Positions 5,773-8,654 of a stretch of DNA of 8,654 nucleotides are shown here, piece after piece (position 1 is the first letter of the stretch; each line of letters begins with the position of its first letter). The position numbers and the translations under genes are program-made. The notes beneath the pieces were generated by a model, which was given only the letters and a program-made list of their open reading frames with translations, did no database searches and had not been told where the DNA came from. Origin of the DNA: an uncultured Clostridia bacterium (GTDB taxonomy: Bacteria; Bacillota; Clostridia; Oscillospirales; Ruminococcaceae); assembly GCA_947176675.1 (NCBI GenBank), contig CAMWRN010000088.1, positions 1-8,654 on the forward strand, written 5' to 3'.

Positions 5773-6554
5773 ATGAGAAAAGCAAGAGAAATGGCAGAGA
5801 GGAAATGTCCTGTCTGCGGAAGAACAGAAAATCTGGTTAATACTGAAAAAACGTTCGGGAACACAAAGGTGCTTTTGCAAAGAATACAAAAAATACTACA
5901 CACTTGAACCGAAAACAAGGGAATATCCCGAGGAAATTCGCCAACAAGCAATCAAAACATACTATGCTGGTGCAAGCGGAAGAGGCGTTGGAAAAGTGTT
6001 TGGGTTCAGTAAAGCAAATGTGTATAACTGGATTAAAAAAACGGCTCAAAGTCTGAAAAGTAATTAACAAATTTTAGAATTAGATGAGTTGTACTGTTTT
6101 ATAGGTAAAAAACCTAAAACCAAAACACATGAAAACACTTATGTAATCGATGTTAAGCCATTTACCGCGTCAGATAGTAGGCTTTGACGCAGCTTTGGAT
6201 AAATCTCCGGAGCGTATTCAAAGAATCGTTGATACAGGTTCCAAAGCAAAATGTTACTGTACAGACGGTTATCTCGGATATATTGATGTTGTTTATCCCA
6301 GTAAGCATATTCGTAATGCCAGTGATAAAAGCGATACTTTTACTGTTGAAAGTATAACTGCTGATTTGAGGCATTATATTCCTATTTTGCGCCGCCGAAG
6401 CCGTTGTTTCCCTCAAAAGCTTGAAACGCTTCACGCTGTTTTGAGGATTTTTATCCAAGCTTATAATGATTTTGCTGTTGCTAAAATGAATTTTAGGCAA
6501 AATCGCTCTTCAAATTCTCGTGAACTGCCTTTTTCTATACTTGATTTCTTTTAA
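5773..6554 (+). pseudogene. IS1-family transposase, frameshifted
   Basis: Three frames together give an IS1 InsAB'-like transposase. First comes the zinc finger (MAERKCPVCG, then KRSGTQRCFCKEYKKYYTLEP), next an HTH (AIKTYYAGASGRGVGKVFG, SKANVYNWIKKTAQSL), then the DDE core: LDELYCFIG (first Asp), CTDGYLGY (second Asp) and FTVESITADLRHY with the expected Glu, ending ELPFSILDFF. Lesions are an extra A in the A6 run at 5846-5851, a TAA at 6065-6067 between the HTH and catalytic halves, and a frameshift near 6160-6170 before RQIVGFDAALDKSPERI. The start is 5773 or 5791; neither has an ideal ribosome binding site. The stop at 6065 lies where two-ORF IS1 elements end insA, so it might be ancestral; the other two lesions still kill the gene. 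Confidence 0.85.
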
Positions 6555-6557
6555 TAT

Positions 6558-6575
6558 GCGCTGTGTGGTCACACC
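6558..6575 (-). repeat. Right terminal inverted repeat of the IS1 copy
   Basis: Read on the - strand it is GGTGTGACCACACAGCGC, the partner of 5737-5754. It begins 3 bases after the transposase stop codon, as expected for an IS end. Confidence 0.65.
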
Positions 6576-6577
6576 AA

Positions 6578-6584
6578 AATTAAC
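6578..6584 (+). repeat. Candidate target duplication, right copy
   Basis: AATTAAC, the second copy of the sequence at 5728-5734, two bases outside the right terminal repeat. Confidence 0.4.
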
Positions 6585-6591
6585 TTTTTAC

Positions 6592-6620
6592 TTGACAAAT
6601 ATAATTATACGTGATATAAT
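6592..6620 (+). promoter_or_regulatory. Perfect consensus sigma-A promoter, orphan
   Basis: TTGACA (6592-6597), a 17-base spacer, then TATAAT (6615-6620): both hexamers and the spacing are ideal. Transcription would start near 6627. It is just outside the IS end. No start codon with a ribosome binding site follows within 100 bases. It may serve the short open frame to 6801, an untranslated RNA, or the tRNA-Leu about 320 bases downstream. Confidence 0.7.
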
Positions 6621-6621
6621 T

Positions 6622-6801
6622 ATATTCATAATTGTTAAATCTTTTGGTACAACCAAATACAAAAGTGTACCCAAATTTAATATTATATTTACTCCCGATA
6701 CCAGATTATATCGCTTAAAATTTGTACCTATGACTTTTTTATGTAAAGCATTAAAATTGCCAAAATCCGAACAAGCCGAATTAATGTTTAAATATACTTA
6801 G
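6622..6801 (+). other. AT-rich open frame of unknown status
   Basis: The frame is open from inside the IS to a TAG at 6799-6801. The part after the promoter reads SVPKFNIIFTPDTRLYRLKF and then VPMTFLCKALKLPKSEQAEL, which looks like a real protein tail more than noise. No ATG precedes Met at 6730, and the few upstream alternatives lack ribosome binding sites. I do not recognise it. It could be the 3' end of a gene whose 5' part was removed when the IS inserted or decayed, a 23-residue peptide from 6730, or chance. Confidence 0.3.
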
Positions 6802-6948
6802 TATGCTTATTGGATTATGGCAGAGCAGGTGAATTTTTTATGCGGTTGTATGTTTATTTTATGTATATGGTCATTGATTGTGTGATGATTTTTCACTTTT
6901 TTCAGAACATTTTGTATTTAGAAGATTGTCCTTAATTATCATTTTTAT
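6802..6948. other. AT-rich spacer before tRNA-Leu
   Basis: No supported gene. A 32-codon hydrophobic frame (6840-6938) lacks family resemblance and good context. A weak tRNA promoter may lie near 6912-6940 (TTGTAT, then an AT-rich -10 region), but it is not convincing. Confidence 0.3.
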
Positions 6949-7035
6949 GCCGCTGTGGTGAAATCGGCAGACACGAGGGACTTAAAATCCCTTGGTAGCA
7001 ATACCGTACCGGTTCAAGTCCGGTCAGCGGCACCA
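6949..7035 (+). tRNA. tRNA-Leu (anticodon UAA)
   Basis: An 87-base class II tRNA with encoded CCA. The acceptor stem is GCCGCTG (6949-6955) with CAGCGGC (7025-7031), discriminator A7032, CCA 7033-7035. The anticodon stem AGGGA/TCCCT (6976-6980, 6988-6992) encloses the loop CTTAAAA, with anticodon TAA at 6983-6985. There is a long variable arm (GGTA-GCAA-TACC), and the T arm is ACCGG-TTCAAGT-CCGGT. All stems pair, so it looks functional. It decodes UUA (and UUG by wobble). The 3' half of tRNA-Leu genes is a frequent integration site, which matters because a tyrosine-recombinase tail lies about 90 bases downstream. Confidence 0.97.
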
Positions 7036-7037
7036 TT

Positions 7038-7086
7038 ATCATCTCCGCAAAGCCAGTAAAATCGGCGTTTGCGGAGATGATTTTTT
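7038..7086 (+). terminator. Rho-independent terminator after tRNA-Leu
   Basis: Perfect 14-base arms (7038-7051 and 7068-7081) with a 16-base loop, followed by a T6 run (7081-7086). It begins 3 bases after the CCA end and clearly terminates the tRNA transcript. Confidence 0.93.
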
Positions 7087-7125
7087 GTTTATAAATCATT
7101 TTGTCCGCTATTTTCAAAATGACCG

Positions 7126-7233
7126 TCATTGACCGCTGCTTTTCAAGCTAATGGCATTTGCGACTGTGTCCATTGCCCTCACCTGCGCAGCTTGAAATGT
7201 ATGCGCATATATCTGCAAAGTATTCCTCATCTC
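7126..7233 (-). pseudogene. int: Tyrosine recombinase, C-terminal remnant
   Basis: Read on the - strand, codons from 7233 down to a TGA at 7126-7128 give EMRNTLQIYAHTFQAAQVRA, then MDTVANAISLKSSGQ. This is the tail of a phage/ICE integrase: the pattern TLxIYAHTF holds the catalytic tyrosine (codon at 7207-7209), followed by the usual C-terminal helix. The frame stays open upstream to about 7260 (GFKTVCPF), where relatives would have KTVSEMLGH, so a small internal deletion is possible. The conserved HxxR and GH parts are absent. The stop lies about 90 bases beyond the tRNA-Leu 3' end, facing it, the usual place for an integrase of a tRNA-integrated element. It cannot be the rest of the remnant at 3996-4193, because the order of the halves is wrong for one - strand gene. 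Confidence 0.7.
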
Positions 7234-7262
7234 AAAAGGACACACAGTTTTAAATCCTTCTC

Positions 7263-7284
7263 AAACCGCCTAATCAAGCGGTTT
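7263..7284 (-). terminator. Short hairpin at the recombinase stop
   Basis: AAACCGC (7263-7269) and GCGGTTT (7278-7284) pair around an 8-base loop containing the recombinase stop codon. No T-run follows on the - strand, so it is a weak terminator at best. Confidence 0.35.
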
Positions 7285-8654
7285 CATCGTTTTTCTTAAC
7301 ATCAAGCCTGCGCTTATCGGGTAAGGGCTTATCCAACAATTTGTAATAAATATGAATATCCCTCGGTCTGTCAGCGGCGTACTCGTCCACAGTTATGTAC
7401 TCGATAAGCTCCAAACACATCTCACGAGTAAGCTCCTGCACGTCTGTGTACTTTTTCAACCGCTTAATAAATTCGTCAACATCATTTTCGTCCTGCTTTA
7501 CGGAATTAAGCCTTGCTTCAAGATTTTCAACTTTCTCGGAAAGTTCTTTCTGCTCCGCTTGATACTTCTCCAAAAGATTAACACAAACATCTTCGGGGAT
7601 TTTTCCAAGCACTTTATCTTCATAAATTGACGGAATAAGCGTTTTCAATTCTGAAAGCCGAAATTTATCCTCTCGTAATTGACGTTGTTCCTCTGCAAGT
7701 TGGCGAGAATTAATTTTCTCTTTCTTTGAAAGGAACTGCTGACGAGCAAAATACTCATTTTCCACCACAAGAGCTGCCATTGAGCGAATATCCGCAAGTA
7801 CGATCGCATTAATGTCTTTCATTTTGATGTGGTGACTTGTGCAGTAAAACTTTCCAAATCTGCTGTATGCACCGCATTGATAATTGTGACGCAAATATTT
7901 TCTCGGCTTTTTCTTACTTCCCGCCGTGGTGTTATTCCAACCCAAACGCATTTTATCTCCGCAATCAGCACAGTACATAAGTCCGCTAAGCGGCATAATT
8001 TCTCCGTGTTTGTCACGCTTTCCCTGACTTACGGAAGCTTCAACCTCACGGCACTTATCCCAAATTTCCTGAGACACAATCGGCTCATGTGTATTACGTA
8101 CAATAGCCATTTCTTCCTCAGAACGGTTAATTATCTTATGGTTTTTGTAGGAAACCGTTGTTGTGCGTAACTGCACAAGGTGTCCGAGATAAGTCGGATT
8201 ATTTACAATTCGCCGTATGGCTTCGGCGTACCAAAGATGAATTTTGCTTTTATTAGCAGATTTGGGGTGCTTATTTGAAAAATAATCGGCAGGTGTAGGA
8301 ATATTCTCAGTGTTGAGAATATCCGCAATATGACGTGGACTTATTCCTTGTGACCTCATTTCAAAAATACGTCTGACAACACTTGCGGCAGGCTCATCAA
8401 CGACAGGAAGCTTTTTTTCATCAGTACCCTTGACATATCCATAAGGCGCAAAAGTTGTACGATACTTCCCAGCCTTTGCATTTGCCTCAATGACCGTTCT
8501 TATCTTTTTGGACGTGGAGGCACTATGCCACTCGTTAAATAAATTCACAATAGGCATCATATCCATAGCCGAAGTGTCCTTATTCGCCGTGTCAACATTG
8601 TCATTAAGCGCAATAAAACGAATATTGTAAGTCGGGAAAATATAATCAATATAC
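7274..8654 (-). CDS. Large serine recombinase (5' end beyond window)
   Basis: 459 residues are visible; the first ~90-100, with the catalytic serine, lie past the right edge, so the product is probably about 550 residues. In order, numbered from the first full codon at 8653: the end of the resolvase domain (IRFIALNDNVDT, then NEWHSASTSKKIR to 52), the Recombinase domain (APYGYVKG at 69 to about 180, with PTYLGHLVQ), a zinc ribbon (C228-x2-C231 and C260-x10-C271), a long coiled coil (about 300-385) and a C-terminal part like DUF4368 (YTDVQELTREMCLELIEYI, then IHIYYKLL). This matches TnpX/TndX-type site-specific recombinases that excise and insert mobilizable elements via a dinucleotide crossover. 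No frameshift or stop is visible. It likely marks one end of a mobile element; the end itself should lie in the ~40 bases between its stop and the integrase remnant. Confidence 0.93.
   Translation of the reverse strand, partial: YIDYIFPTYNIRFIALNDNVDTANKDTSAMDMMPIVNLFNEWHSASTSKKIRTVIEANAKAGKYRTTFAPYGYVKGTDEKKLPVVDEPAASVVRRIFEMRSQGISPRHIADILNTENIPTPADYFSNKHPKSANKSKIHLWYAEAIRRIVNNPTYLGHLVQLRTTTVSYKNHKIINRSEEEMAIVRNTHEPIVSQEIWDKCREVEASVSQGKRDKHGEIMPLSGLMYCADCGDKMRLGWNNTTAGSKKKPRKYLRHNYQCGAYSRFGKFYCTSHHIKMKDINAIVLADIRSMAALVVENEYFARQQFLSKKEKINSRQLAEEQRQLREDKFRLSELKTLIPSIYEDKVLGKIPEDVCVNLLEKYQAEQKELSEKVENLEARLNSVKQDENDVDEFIKRLKKYTDVQELTREMCLELIEYITVDEYAADRPRDIHIYYKLLDKPLPDKRRLDVKKNDETA

Larger units (their letters stand above)
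5737..6575 (+). mobile_element. IS1-family insertion sequence, decayed
   Basis: About 839 bp bounded by imperfect 18-base terminal inverted repeats (5737-5754 and 6558-6575). Both ends read GGTGTG toward the inside and finish in AGCGC, with 14 of 18 matches. It contains one transposase of IS1 type, broken by frameshifts and a stop. The length is typical for IS1 elements (700-900 bp). A 7-bp direct repeat AATTAAC flanks it. The ends could be off by a few bases. Confidence 0.75.

Noticed and set aside
5846..5852. A6C in the IS1 transposase as a programmed -1 frameshift site
   Set aside because: A6C is the known slippery sequence of IS1, but here it lies in the zinc-finger part rather than at the end of insA. 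The zero-frame phase is also wrong, and the productive frame would need a +1 shift. A simple base insertion explains it.
6642..6657. Small hairpin TTTGGT-ACA-ACCAAA after the orphan promoter
   Set aside because: A 6-bp AT-rich stem is too weak and too likely by chance to call an RNA element.
6932..7129. - strand frame covering the tRNA (contains PLTGLEPVRYCYQG)
   Set aside because: This is the antisense translation of the tRNA-Leu gene, a known source of false proteins.
1..8654. CRISPR array, toxin-antitoxin pair, known riboswitch or defence system
   Set aside because: I saw no regularly spaced repeats, no recognisable toxin-antitoxin or defence proteins, and no riboswitch core in either strand.

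Overview
The window looks like a low-to-medium GC Clostridia genome, most likely an Oscillospiraceae/Ruminococcus-type gut anaerobe. This is inferred from the style of the Feo cluster (two FeoA proteins, a FeoB-associated Cys-rich membrane peptide, a DtxR-type regulator), from AGGAG-type ribosome binding sites, and from Firmicutes-type integrase and serine-recombinase remnants. No species can be named from sequence alone.

Left part (1-3984): a complete ferrous-iron uptake module on the + strand. The order is feoA-type, feoA-type, feoB, a 52-residue Cys-rich membrane peptide (3090-3248, overlapping the next gene by 8 bases), a divergent DtxR-family regulator, and a membrane-anchored heavy-metal-associated (HMA) domain protein. 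Two control regions, one before the first feoA and one between the second feoA and feoB, carry palindromes of one design, GTTAG-N6-CTAAC. They are plausible operators for a metalloregulator, possibly the one encoded in the cluster. FeoB has an unusual ~84-residue acidic insertion after its first membrane helix.

Middle part (3985-6948): a graveyard of mobile DNA. On the - strand lie the N-terminal remnant of a tyrosine integrase (one in-frame stop, truncated) and, upstream of it, a broken zinc-ribbon gene (one amber codon, one frameshift at a T6 run). Divergent to them is a small intact excisionase-like HTH gene with its own promoter. Next comes a decayed IS1-family insertion sequence (5737-6575) with imperfect terminal repeats and a possible 7-bp target duplication. 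After it is a perfect consensus promoter that leads only to a short AT-rich open frame without a clear start.

Right part (6949-8654): an intact tRNA-Leu(UAA) with encoded CCA and a strong terminator. About 90 bases past the tRNA is the C-terminal tail of a second tyrosine-recombinase fragment on the - strand. Immediately beyond it is the 3' part of a large serine recombinase (TnpX/TndX-like) that runs off the right edge. This arrangement suggests an element once integrated at the tRNA, whose integrase was later interrupted or replaced by a serine-recombinase element.

I did not find a convincing wholly new system. The most promising unexplained signals are the Feo operator/regulator pair, the FeoB insertion, and the nested recombinase junction at tRNA-Leu.
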